Source of the DNA: Parabacteroides goldsteinii
GTDB lineage: Bacteria > Bacteroidota > Bacteroidia > Bacteroidales > Tannerellaceae
Direction: 5' to 3'
DNA: 64,000 nt
Assembly (NCBI RefSeq): GCF_015550595.1
Contig: NZ_JADNBB010000008.1
Location: forward strand, 124,001-188,000
Under the pieces are notes generated by a model. It was not told the DNA's origin and did no database searches. It saw only the letters and a list, made by a program, of their open reading frames with translations. Positions 44,702 through 52,645 of the stretch are shown here, one piece after another. How positions within the stretch are numbered: the stretch's first letter is position 1; each line of letters starts with the position of its first letter. Both the position numbers and the translations under genes were made by a program.

Positions 44702-44995
44702 ATGAAAATACTACATAGAGAGCGTATTGGTAAATTTTCGACAAAGCATGTAGATGCTGTTCGTCCACTTCAGCGGTGGGTAGACAAAGTAGAAGAAGCA
44801 GCTTGGCGGAATCATGCGGATTTGAAACTGGATTTTCCTTCTGCCGACTATGTAGGAAATGGTAGATATGTCTTTAATATAAAAGGTAATAGTTATAGAA
44901 TGGTCGTAGTGGCGACTTTTGTTGCCGGACTTTTGTCTATACAGTTTATTGGCACACATGAAGAGTATGACAGGATAGATTGTTCAATAATTTAA
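44702..44995 (+). CDS. higB: HigB-family toxin (RelE-like mRNA interferase)
   Basis: A 97-residue protein of the HigB family: VDKVEEAAWRNHADLKLDFPSADYVGNGRYVFNIKGNSYRMV is the core, and FIGTHEEYDRID is the conserved C-terminal segment with the His. These toxins cut mRNA on the ribosome. The gene comes first, before its antitoxin, which is the usual HigBA order. The stop is 13 bases before the antitoxin start. It has its own consensus promoter with a very short leader. Confidence 0.92.
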   Translation: MKILHRERIGKFSTKHVDAVRPLQRWVDKVEEAAWRNHADLKLDFPSADYVGNGRYVFNIKGNSYRMVVVATFVAGLLSIQFIGTHEEYDRIDCSII

Positions 44996-45008
44996 TTACG
45001 TAAAGAGA

Positions 45009-45425
45009 ATGGAAAGAAAATTTGAAAATATTACTCACATAGACACGCTTGAATTGTATAATGAAGCTGTGACCTATGTAGATGTGCTTATCAATGAAGC
45101 AACAGCAAATGGAGCCTTGGCGGAACCTGATGCAGACAACGAATACACACGTGAAATAGGACGTGTAGGCGGTATGTGTGCTGATTATGAAGCTCTGTAT
45201 TATAAATCCCAAAGTTTAAAATTCAAGTCACCTCTTATTGTATCAATAGAAAAAGAGTTGAAGAAGCGTTCTTTAAAACAACGCCAGGCAGCTGATTATT
45301 TGGATGTAAAAGAATCTACTTTCAGTCAGATAATGACTGGGAAACGTCCTATTTCTATGCGAATGGCAAAACGTTTGTATGAGAGATTGAATATTGACCC
45401 GGTATTGATAATGAAGTTTGCGTAA
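45009..45425 (+). CDS. higA: HigA-family antitoxin with helix-turn-helix
   Basis: A 138-residue protein. The N-terminal 70 residues should bind and neutralise the toxin. The C-terminal XRE-type helix-turn-helix is clear (LKQRQAADYLDVKESTFSQIMTGKRPISMRMAKRLYERL), and it likely represses the shared promoter at 44654-44683. The pair sits next to the phase-variable surface-protein gene, in a segment that looks accessory between housekeeping genes. Confidence 0.92.
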   Translation: MERKFENITHIDTLELYNEAVTYVDVLINEATANGALAEPDADNEYTREIGRVGGMCADYEALYYKSQSLKFKSPLIVSIEKELKKRSLKQRQAADYLDVKESTFSQIMTGKRPISMRMAKRLYERLNIDPVLIMKFA

Positions 45426-45508
45426 GGGAGAACAAAAACAGATAAAACAAGATAGGTTTAGCGATCAGCTGGCGGATAGTAACAAAGGCTCTCATTAATT
45501 TTTTAAGG

Positions 45509-45521
45509 TCACAATTTGTGA
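45509..45521. promoter_or_regulatory. Palindrome TCACAA-T-TTGTGA upstream of pflB
   Basis: A perfect 13-base palindrome resembling half-sites of CRP/FNR-family regulators, although arranged inversely to the E. coli CRP site. It is about 190 bases before the -7 box. A link to oxygen control of pflB is inference. Confidence 0.4.
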
Positions 45522-45696
45522 TCTTAAAGATTCATATTCATCTTTTTTTGTATTATTTATCATACCATGCCCAGTGATACCTAAAACAGGCGATACCCCC
45601 CTGTTAAGGGCCCTTTTTAGTAACTATTTGTAGTGATTTTGACTATTTGGCGTATATCCTGGCTGTGCAATAGTTTCTTGTCACGTATAAAAGCAG

Positions 45697-45704
45697 TACC
45701 TTTG
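45697..45704 (+). promoter_or_regulatory. -7 element of pflB
   Basis: TACCTTTG matches TAnnTTTG, 38 bases before the ATG. The -33 position carries TTT rather than TTG. Confidence 0.55.
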
Positions 45705-45741
45705 TACCGATAAGTTAAAAACCGAAATAAGCAAAATAGGT

Positions 45742-47982
45742 ATGAAGTTTGAAAACGAGAACTGGGCGCAGTTCAAAGGTGAGATTTGGAAAAGAGAGAT
45801 TAATGTAAGGGATTTTATCCAAAACAACTACAAACCTTATGAAGGGGACGACACTTTCTTGAAAGACTCCTCAGACAAGACTAAGAAAGTTTGGGATAAA
45901 TTGACCGAAATGTTTAAGGTGGAAAGGGAAAAGGGTGTTTACGACGCTGAAACAAAATACCCTCAAGGTATAGATACTTACGGACCGGGCTATATAGACA
46001 AAGAAAACGAAGTAATTGTCGGCCTGCAAACCGATGCCCCTCTGAAACGTGGTATTTACCCGAAATGCGGAACACGTATGGTGGAAAACAGCCTGGAAGC
46101 TTACGGCTACAAGCTGGATCCGATGACAAAAGAAATTTTCACGAAATATAGAAAGACGCATAACGAAGGCGTATTCTCCGCTTATACGGAGGAGATGCTT
46201 GCCGCACGTCGTTCCGCTATCATCACCGGGCTGCCGGATGCTTACGGACGCGGACGTATCATCGGTGACTACCGCCGCGTAGCCCTTTACGGTACGGAAA
46301 TCCTGATCGCAGAAAAGAAACATTATCTGAAAAGACTCGATATACAGGAACTGACCGAAGAAATCATTCAGAGCCGTGAAGAGATCTCCGAACAGATCAA
46401 GGCTTTGAAAGCCTTCGAAAAGATGTGTGCCGGTTATGGTTTCGATGTTACGAAACCGGCCAAGGATGCACGCGAAGCTGTTCAGTTCGTATATCTGGGT
46501 TACCTGGCTGCCGTAAAAGACCAGGATGGTGCGGCCATGTCATTGGGACGTACCTCTACTTTCCTCGATATTTATATTGAAAAAGATATCCGCGAAGGCA
46601 AATTGACGGAAGAAGAAGCGCAGGAGCTGATCGACCAGTTTATCATCAAACTGCGTATCGTTCGTTTCCTTCGTACTCCGGAATATAACGACCTGTTCTC
46701 AGGCGACCCTGTTTGGGTGACTGAGTCTCTGGGCGGACAGGGGGTAGACGGCCGTTCACTGGTGACGAAGACCTCTTACCGCTATCTGCATACATTATAC
46801 AACCTCGGCCCGGCGCCGGAACCCAACCTGACAGTATTGTGGTTCAACAACGCTCCTGAAAACTGGAAACGTTTCTGTGCGAAGGTATCCATCGATACTT
46901 CGGCTATCCAGTATGAGAACGACGATCTGATGCGTCCGGATTATGGCGACGACTATGGCATCGCCTGCTGTGTGTCGCCGATGAAGATCGGTAAGCAGAT
47001 GCAGTATTTCGGTGCACGTGCCAACCTGGCTAAATGTCTGTTGTACGCCATCAACGGTGGCCGCGATGAACGTTCGGGTGTACAGGTTGCTCCCCGGTTC
47101 GAACCGATCACCAGCGAATATCTGGATTACAACGAAGTGATGGAGAAATACGAACAGATGATGCGCTGGCTGGCTAAAGTCTATGTGAACGCTCTGAAGA
47201 TCATCCATTACATGCACGATAAATATGCTTACGAAGCTTTTGAAATGGCTCTGCACGACGGTTCTGTGGAACGTATCCGCGCAACAGGTATTGCCGGTCT
47301 TTCTATCGTTGCCGACTCGTTGGCAGCTATCCGCGATACAAAAGTGAAAGTAATCCGCGACGAACGTGGCCTGGCTGTCGGTTTCGAACGCGAAGGCGAA
47401 TATGTTCCTTTCGGTAACAACGACGACCGTACCGACAGTATCGCTGTCGACATCACTGAAAAGTTCATGGAATATTTGCGCCAGCACCAGACATACCGTA
47501 ATGCGACTCCGACACAGTCTATCCTGACCATTACCTCCAACGTGGTATACGGTAAGAAGACGGGGGCTACTCCCGACGGACGCGAAGGCGGTACGCCGTT
47601 TGCTCCGGGTGCCAACCCAATGAACGGACGCGATACGAAAGGGGCTATCGCTGCACTGGCATCTGTTGCCAAGCTGCCTTTCCAGCATGCACACGACGGT
47701 ATCTCTTATACTTTTGCCGTATCTCCTGCAACGCTGGGTAAGGAACGTGATATTCAGATCGCCAATATGGTTGGCCTATTGGACGGTTACTTTACTCCTG
47801 ACGGCGGACAGCACTTGAACGTAAACGTGTTCGACAAGGAACTGTTGCTCGACGCCATGGAGCATCCGGAAAACTATCCGCAGTTGACTATCCGCGTATC
47901 CGGTTATGCGGTAAACTTCGTGAAGTTGACACGCGAACAGCAGTTGGATGTAATTTCAAGAACAATCAATCATTCTTTATAA
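45742..47982 (+). CDS. pflB: Formate C-acetyltransferase (pyruvate formate-lyase)
   Basis: A 746-residue cytoplasmic glycyl-radical enzyme that turns pyruvate and CoA into acetyl-CoA and formate without oxygen. The two catalytic cysteines are in [14 protein letters not shown], and the radical Gly is Gly721 in RVSGYAVNF. Length and sequence are those of standard PflB. The activating enzyme gene follows after a strong hairpin. A radical enzyme of this type marks the organism as an anaerobic fermenter. Confidence 0.97.
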   Translation: MKFENENWAQFKGEIWKREINVRDFIQNNYKPYEGDDTFLKDSSDKTKKVWDKLTEMFKVEREKGVYDAETKYPQGIDTYGPGYIDKENEVIVGLQTDAPLKRGIYPKCGTRMVENSLEAYGYKLDPMTKEIFTKYRKTHNEGVFSAYTEEMLAARRSAIITGLPDAYGRGRIIGDYRRVALYGTEILIAEKKHYLKRLDIQELTEEIIQSREEISEQIKALKAFEKMCAGYGFDVTKPAKDAREAVQFVYLGYLAAVKDQDGAAMSLGRTSTFLDIYIEKDIREGKLTEEEAQELIDQFIIKLRIVRFLRTPEYNDLFSGDPVWVTESLGGQGVDGRSLVTKTSYRYLHTLYNLGPAPEPNLTVLWFNNAPENWKRFCAKVSIDTSAIQYENDDLMRPDYGDDYGIACCVSPMKIGKQMQYFGARANLAKCLLYAINGGRDERSGVQVAPRFEPITSEYLDYNEVMEKYEQMMRWLAKVYVNALKIIHYMHDKYAYEAFEMALHDGSVERIRATGIAGLSIVADSLAAIRDTKVKVIRDERGLAVGFEREGEYVPFGNNDDRTDSIAVDITEKFMEYLRQHQTYRNATPTQSILTITSNVVYGKKTGATPDGREGGTPFAPGANPMNGRDTKGAIAALASVAKLPFQHAHDGISYTFAVSPATLGKERDIQIANMVGLLDGYFTPDGGQHLNVNVFDKELLLDAMEHPENYPQLTIRVSGYAVNFVKLTREQQLDVISRTINHSL

Positions 47983-48001
47983 AGGTTAATGAAAGGAAGC
48001 T

Positions 48002-48030
48002 CCGGTTCCCGTGTCTGACACGGGAACCGG
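48002..48030 (+). terminator. Attenuator-type hairpin between pflB and pflA
   Basis: A perfect 13-base-pair stem (48002-48014 with 48018-48030) with a CTG loop, extended by AAGC/GCTT pairing outside, is followed by CTTTTAAG. It lies 20 bases after the pflB stop and ends 16 bases before the pflA ATG. It could cut or slow transcription into pflA, or protect the pflB mRNA end. Confidence 0.7.
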
Positions 48031-48046
48031 TCGGCTTTTAAGATAT

Positions 48047-48772
48047 ATGCTTACAGGGAAAATTCATTCTTTAGAAAGTTTTGGGACTGTGGATGGTCCC
48101 GGGATACGTTTTGTTGTCTTTATGCAAGGTTGTCCGCTCCGTTGCCTGTATTGTCATAACCCGGATACCTGGGACAGTAAGGGCGGTGCTAAATACCGGA
48201 TGGCGCCGGACGAGTTGCTGGCGGAAGTATTGCGGTACAAGAATTTCATTGCTAAGGGCGGCGTAACCGTTACCGGGGGAGAACCCTTGTTGCAGGCCGA
48301 ATTCCTTACTGAGTTTTTCCGTCTTTGCCGGGAGGAAGGTATTCATACGGCATTGGATACATCCGGCTATATCTGTACCCCGAAAGCGCTGGAGGTACTT
48401 GAACAGGTCGACCTGGTACTGCTGGATATAAAAACGATCGATCCCGAATTACATCCTCGTCTGACGGCTGTAAAGCTGGATAATACATTGCGTTTCCTGG
48501 ATGAGTTGGAGAAGCGTGGTGTTCCTGTGTGGATTCGTCATGTCATTGTTCCCGGACTGACTGATAATGATGAAGCCTTAGACAAACTTGCCGGATATAT
48601 CAGTCGATATAAGGTGGTTCAGAAAGCAGAACTTCTGCCTTATCATACGATGGGCGCGTATAAATATGAGGCGCAAGGAATAGATTATAAACTAAAGGAC
48701 GTAGAGCCCCTGTCTGCCGAACGTCTGGCAAATGCAAAAGAGATATTTAAGAAACATGGCATCACCGTGTGA
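48047..48772 (+). CDS. pflA: Pyruvate formate-lyase activating enzyme (radical SAM)
   Basis: The ATG at 48047 (MLTGKIHSLESFGTVDGPG) is preferred over a GTG at 48011, which lies inside the hairpin; 241 residues. The radical-SAM cluster motif is CPLRCLYC, with GGVTVTGGEPLLQ as the SAM-binding GGE motif and HVIVPGLTDND as another family mark. It makes the glycyl radical on PflB using S-adenosylmethionine. It lies directly downstream of pflB. Confidence 0.95.
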   Translation: MLTGKIHSLESFGTVDGPGIRFVVFMQGCPLRCLYCHNPDTWDSKGGAKYRMAPDELLAEVLRYKNFIAKGGVTVTGGEPLLQAEFLTEFFRLCREEGIHTALDTSGYICTPKALEVLEQVDLVLLDIKTIDPELHPRLTAVKLDNTLRFLDELEKRGVPVWIRHVIVPGLTDNDEALDKLAGYISRYKVVQKAELLPYHTMGAYKYEAQGIDYKLKDVEPLSAERLANAKEIFKKHGITV

Positions 48773-48774
48773 CC

Positions 48775-49080
48775 TTATTCAATCGGTTCCCTGTGGATTT
48801 TTACCGGTTGCCTGCGTATCTTATTGACAATACGGACACTGTCGTTCTCGATGCTCGTTACGTCTCCCTGGCAGTTGGTGAAATAGATGTAATTCCCCAT
48901 ATCCATAAACCGGTATACCTTACAACCATCGTGCTCAAACAGATACTCGACTTTGTAACTGGGGTTGTTTTCCGGTGCCGATTTGGCGATGGGTGTTCCC
49001 GCCAGGCCACAGGCTGTGAAACCGACGATATAAGACAATAGTGCACCTACCGAAAGGATGAAAAAACAGATCCTTCTCAT
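48775..49080 (-). CDS. Small lipoprotein, DUF4884-like
   Basis: A 101-residue protein with a lipoprotein signal (SYIVGFTACGLAG). The mature part has VEYLFEHDGCKVYRFMDMGNYIYFTNCQGDV, which I recognise as DUF4884-like, a small family of Bacteroidales lipoproteins of unknown function. It is convergent with pflA, whose stop is only about 3 bases from its own stop, so the two transcripts must overlap. No operon partner is visible. Confidence 0.8.
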   Translation of the reverse strand: MRRICFFILSVGALLSYIVGFTACGLAGTPIAKSAPENNPSYKVEYLFEHDGCKVYRFMDMGNYIYFTNCQGDVTSIENDSVRIVNKIRRQPVKIHREPIE

Positions 49081-49240
49081 ATTCTTTTTCTTTTAATTTA
49101 CTTCGTCTCCAAAGGTAGCGAATTTCAAATAAGACATGGTATAACCGTATGACATTTTACCTACAATCAGGTATATTTTTATTGTCCGGAAAAACATAGT
49201 TTTGTCCCATATTGTTACTCAAATAAAACTAAGAACGAAT

Positions 49241-50146
49241 ATGGAACAACATCATCACGACCATCATCACCACGAAATAAGCTCTTTGAATAAAGCCTTT
49301 ATTATCGGTATTGCCTTGAATCTGGCGTTTGTCGTTGCTGAGTTTGCGGCAGGCTTCTGGTATAATTCGCTCGGTTTATTATCGGATGCCGGGCATAACC
49401 TGGGGGATGTGGCGAGCCTCGTGCTTGCCATGCTGGCTTTCCGGCTGGCGAAGGTGCATCCTACCTGTAAATATACGTATGGATATAAGAAAAGTACCGT
49501 TCTGGTGTCCCTGTTGAATGCGGTTATCCTGCTGGTGGCCGTCGGTATCATTATTGCCGAGAGTATAGGGAAGCTGCTTTATCCGCAACCGGTCGAAGGG
49601 GATGCCATAGCCTGGGTGGCTGGTGTAGGAGTGGTTATAAATGCACTGACGGCCTGGCTTTTTATGAAGGATAAAGACAAGGACCTGAATGTAAAGGGGG
49701 CGTACCTGCACATGGCGGCCGATGCATTGGTTTCGATCGGTGTGGTTATCTCCGGTATCGTGATTGCTCATACGGGATGGTATATTATCGACCCGATCAT
49801 CGGTTTGCTGATAGCTATTGTCATTATTGTTTCCACCTGGGGGTTACTACGCGATAGTATCCGACTTTCGTTGGATGGTGTGCCTGCGGGTACGGATATC
49901 GACAAGGTGGAATATGTGATTCATGGGGTGAAGGGTGTAGAGGGAGTGCATCACCTGCATATATGGGCGATCAGTACTACCGAAACGGCCCTTACCGCAC
50001 ATATCGCCATCTGTAATATTTCAGAAATGGAACGTATCAAACAGGAGATAAAACATGACCTTTTACATGTCGGTATCCAGCATGCCACACTCGAGTTTGA
50101 AATGTCCGGTATCCAGTGCGATGGGCGTTGTTGCTCAGGTAAATAG
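49241..50146 (+). CDS. CDF-family zinc/cation efflux transporter
   Basis: The ATG at 49241 (MEQHHHDHHHHEISSLNKAF) is preferred because a TAGTTTTG box at 49197-49204 overlaps the alternative start at 49202; 301 residues. It has a His-rich N-terminus and six membrane segments with the CDF metal-site motifs SDAGHNLGDVAS (helix 2) and HMAADALVSIGVV (helix 5). A C-terminal cytoplasmic domain ends in CDGRCCSGK. It belongs to the CzcD/ZitB group and should export zinc or related metals across the inner membrane in exchange for protons. Confidence 0.93.
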   Translation: MEQHHHDHHHHEISSLNKAFIIGIALNLAFVVAEFAAGFWYNSLGLLSDAGHNLGDVASLVLAMLAFRLAKVHPTCKYTYGYKKSTVLVSLLNAVILLVAVGIIIAESIGKLLYPQPVEGDAIAWVAGVGVVINALTAWLFMKDKDKDLNVKGAYLHMAADALVSIGVVISGIVIAHTGWYIIDPIIGLLIAIVIIVSTWGLLRDSIRLSLDGVPAGTDIDKVEYVIHGVKGVEGVHHLHIWAISTTETALTAHIAICNISEMERIKQEIKHDLLHVGIQHATLEFEMSGIQCDGRCCSGK

Positions 50147-50247
50147 CACCGGATTATAAACGTGATTTACTGATACTCAAAGATTTTGTCTATGAGCACA
50201 TAAAACCTTTCGATTGGATTTTTTGTTCTTACCTCAAATCGGCAACT

Positions 50248-50255
50248 TATCTTTG
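50248..50255 (+). promoter_or_regulatory. -7 element of ahpC
   Basis: TATCTTTG, 49 bases before the ATG at 50304. A TTG lies upstream at a 22-base spacing. The position rules out the upstream frame start at 50214. Confidence 0.55.
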
Positions 50256-50303
50256 CATCAGAAACAAAAACAAATAGTAATAACAATTAAAATAGTAAAT
50301 ACA

Positions 50304-50870
50304 ATGGAACCTATTATCAATTCACAAGCACCCGAGTTTAAAGTACAGGCATTTCAGAATGGAAGTTTCAAAACGGTAAGTAGCGAAGATATCAAAGGCA
50401 AATGGTCTATCTTCTTTTTCTACCCGGCTGACTTTACATTTGTTTGTCCGACTGAACTGGTAGATATGGCTGACAAATATGATCAGTTCCAGGCTATGGG
50501 CGTAGAGGTTTACTCTGTAAGTACAGACTCACACTTCGTACACAAAGCATGGCATGATGCTTCTGAAACGATCCGTAAGATCAAATACCCGATGTTGGCA
50601 GACCCCACAGGTGCTCTGAGCCGTGCATTCGGTGTGATGATCGAAGAAGACGGTATGGCTTACCGCGGTACATTCCTGGTTAATCCGGAAGGAAAGATCA
50701 AACTGGCTGAAATCAACGATAACGGTATCGGTCGTAATGCAGACGAACTGCTTCGTAAAGTAGAAGCTGCCCAGTTTATCGCAGCTAACCCGAGTGAAGT
50801 TTGCCCTGCCAAGTGGAAAAAAGGTGGTGAAACACTGAAGCCGAGCATTGATCTGGTCGGCAAGATCTAA
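50304..50870 (+). CDS. ahpC: Alkyl hydroperoxide reductase peroxiredoxin
   Basis: The ATG at 50304 gives the standard 188-residue 2-Cys peroxiredoxin. The peroxidatic cysteine is Cys48 in FTFVCPTEL and the resolving cysteine is Cys167 in SEVCPAKW. It reduces H2O2 and organic peroxides, and is recycled by AhpF encoded just downstream. In Bacteroides the genes are induced by oxygen through OxyR; I do not see a clear OxyR site here. A terminator follows, so ahpF may have separate control. Confidence 0.97.
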   Translation: MEPIINSQAPEFKVQAFQNGSFKTVSSEDIKGKWSIFFFYPADFTFVCPTELVDMADKYDQFQAMGVEVYSVSTDSHFVHKAWHDASETIRKIKYPMLADPTGALSRAFGVMIEEDGMAYRGTFLVNPEGKIKLAEINDNGIGRNADELLRKVEAAQFIAANPSEVCPAKWKKGGETLKPSIDLVGKI

Positions 50871-50884
50871 GAATAATAAACGGA

Positions 50885-50913
50885 GGCCGGCAACTATATT
50901 GTCGGCCTTTTTT
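50885..50913 (+). terminator. Terminator after ahpC
   Basis: GGCCGGCAA (50885-50893) pairs with TTGTCGGCC (50899-50907, one G-U), followed by six Ts. Confidence 0.88.
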
Positions 50914-50931
50914 GTCTTTGAGAGTATTTTA

Positions 50932-50993
50932 GTTTCATAGTAGTGAAACAACTGTTTCTATTAGGTGAAACAAGTGTTTCACTACTATGAAAC
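50932..50993. repeat. Three phased palindromes between ahpC and ahpF
   Basis: GTTTCATAGTAGTGAAAC at 50932, GTTTCTATTAGGTGAAAC at 50954 and GTTTCACTACTATGAAAC at 50976 share the form GTTTC-N8-GAAAC. The starts are exactly 22 bases apart. The outer two are also inverted copies of each other over 19 bases, so the whole block could fold into one long hairpin. Confidence 0.75.
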
Positions 50994-51045
50994 AACTCTC
51001 AAGTCAGGAGAAAAAAGAACAAGTATAATATAGAAGGATTTAATA

Positions 51046-52596
51046 ATGTTAGACTCATCAATGAAAAATCAGTTATCCGGTATTTTTGCCGGACTGACGA
51101 ACGAATATATGTTTGATGTTCAGGTATCCCCTGAACACGAAAGTCAGAAAGAACTTTTGGAACTTCTGAATGATTTAGCTTCCTGCTCTGATAAGATTTC
51201 CGTTCAGGTGACAGACGGCAAAGGACTGGAATTCTCTCTGTTGAAGAATGGGGAAAAGACCGGTATCAAATTCCGTGGTGTTCCTAACGGACACGAATTT
51301 ACCTCCTTACTGTTGGCTATCCTGAATAGCGACGGCAAAGGAAAGAATATACCCGACGAAAGCATCTGTAACCGGGTGAAAGCCCTGAACGGCCCGATCA
51401 AACTGACAACGTATGTGTCGCTGACGTGTACGAACTGTCCCGATGTCGTACAGGCACTCAATGCAATGGCTACCCTGAACCCGGAGATCAGCCATGAGAT
51501 GGTAGACGGCGCGATCAACCAGGAAGAGGTGGAAGCAATGAAAGTACAGGGCGTGCCTTCTGTGTTTGCCGACGGTAAACTGCTCCATGTAGGCCGTGGC
51601 GATTTCGGCGAATTGCTGGCTAAACTGGAAGCCCGGTATGGGGTGAAAGAAGAAGAGTTGCCGGTAGTGGAAAAGAATTACGATGTCATTATCGTGGGCG
51701 GTGGCCCTGCCGGAAGTGCGGCCGCTATCTATACCGCACGCAAAGGGTTGAAAGTTGCTGTAGTGGCCGACCGTGTAGGCGGTCAGGTGAAAGAAACGGT
51801 CGGAATAGAAAACCTTATTTCCGTTCCTCAGACAACCGGTCAGCAGCTGGCTCTCGACCTTATGTCGCACATGAATGATTATCCTATCGATATCCTTGAA
51901 CACCGTCGGGTGGATAAGGTTGAACTGGTAGGAAAGGATAAAATATTGACAACCTCTACCGGCGATAAACTTATTGCCCCTGCCGTGATCGTAGCTACGG
52001 GAGCAAGCTGGCGTAAGCTGAATGTTCCCGGTGAGAGTGAATATATCGGACGCGGCGTTGCCTTCTGTCCGCATTGCGACGGTCCTTTCTATAAAGGAAA
52101 GCATGTTGCCGTTGTAGGTGGTGGAAACTCAGGTATCGAGGCGGCTATCGACCTGGCTGGTATCTGTTCGAAAGTGACTGTCCTGGAATTTGCCGATACG
52201 CTGAAAGCCGACCAGGTATTGCAGGATAAACTGTATAGCCTGCCGAATGCAGAAGTGTTCAAAAGTTCACAGACGATGGAGGTGATCGGTAACGGAACAA
52301 AAGTGACCGGTATCCGTGTCAAAGACCGTGAGACTGAGCAGGAACGCACAATCGATTTGGATGGTATCTTTGTCCAGATCGGCCTGGCAGCCAACAGCGG
52401 TGCTTTCCGTGAGGTAGTGGATACGAACCGTCCGGGCGAGATTGTGATCGATAGCCATTGCCGTACCAGTGTGCCGGGTATTTATGCGGCCGGTGATGTT
52501 TCGACTGTCCCTTACAAGCAGATCATTATTTCGATGGGTGAAGGCGCAAAAGCGGCCCTGACTGCTTTCGAAGACCGGATGCGAGGAATAGTGTAA
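51046..52596 (+). CDS. ahpF: Alkyl hydroperoxide reductase flavoprotein subunit
   Basis: A 516-residue enzyme that passes electrons from NADH to AhpC. The N-terminal thioredoxin-like domain has the CTNCPD disulfide (about residue 128). The FAD site is IIVGGGPAGSAAAIYTARKG, the second redox pair is CPHCDG, and the NADH site is VAVVGGGNSGIEAAIDLAG. The end AAGDVSTVPYKQIIISMGEGAKAAL is typical. It is full length. It is separated from ahpC by a terminator and the phased palindromes. Confidence 0.97.
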   Translation: MLDSSMKNQLSGIFAGLTNEYMFDVQVSPEHESQKELLELLNDLASCSDKISVQVTDGKGLEFSLLKNGEKTGIKFRGVPNGHEFTSLLLAILNSDGKGKNIPDESICNRVKALNGPIKLTTYVSLTCTNCPDVVQALNAMATLNPEISHEMVDGAINQEEVEAMKVQGVPSVFADGKLLHVGRGDFGELLAKLEARYGVKEEELPVVEKNYDVIIVGGGPAGSAAAIYTARKGLKVAVVADRVGGQVKETVGIENLISVPQTTGQQLALDLMSHMNDYPIDILEHRRVDKVELVGKDKILTTSTGDKLIAPAVIVATGASWRKLNVPGESEYIGRGVAFCPHCDGPFYKGKHVAVVGGGNSGIEAAIDLAGICSKVTVLEFADTLKADQVLQDKLYSLPNAEVFKSSQTMEVIGNGTKVTGIRVKDRETEQERTIDLDGIFVQIGLAANSGAFREVVDTNRPGEIVIDSHCRTSVPGIYAAGDVSTVPYKQIIISMGEGAKAALTAFEDRMRGIV

Positions 52597-52608
52597 CAGT
52601 ATATATAA

Positions 52609-52645
52609 AAAAAGAAGAGGGTGTTTTGACACACCCTTTTCTTTT
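52609..52645. terminator. Bidirectional terminator between ahpF and the S9 peptidase gene
   Basis: AAAGAAGAGGGTGT pairs imperfectly with ACACCCTTTTCTTTT around a six-base loop. T-rich tails exist on both strands. It serves two convergent genes. Confidence 0.7.

Larger units (their letters stand above)
45426..45741. other. Intergenic region and control region of pflB
   Basis: This 316-base region holds the palindrome at 45509-45521 and a TACCTTTG box at 45697-45704. I see no coding sequence. Confidence 0.65.

Noticed and set aside
48011-48046. GTG start that would lengthen PflA by 12 residues
   Set aside because: The codon lies within the 13-base-pair hairpin, and the extra residues do not match the PflA family. 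The ATG at 48047 fits the usual N-terminus.
50214-50303. Longer AhpC start at 50214
   Set aside because: The -7 box at 50248-50255 lies inside this extension, and peroxiredoxins of this class have about 187-188 residues.
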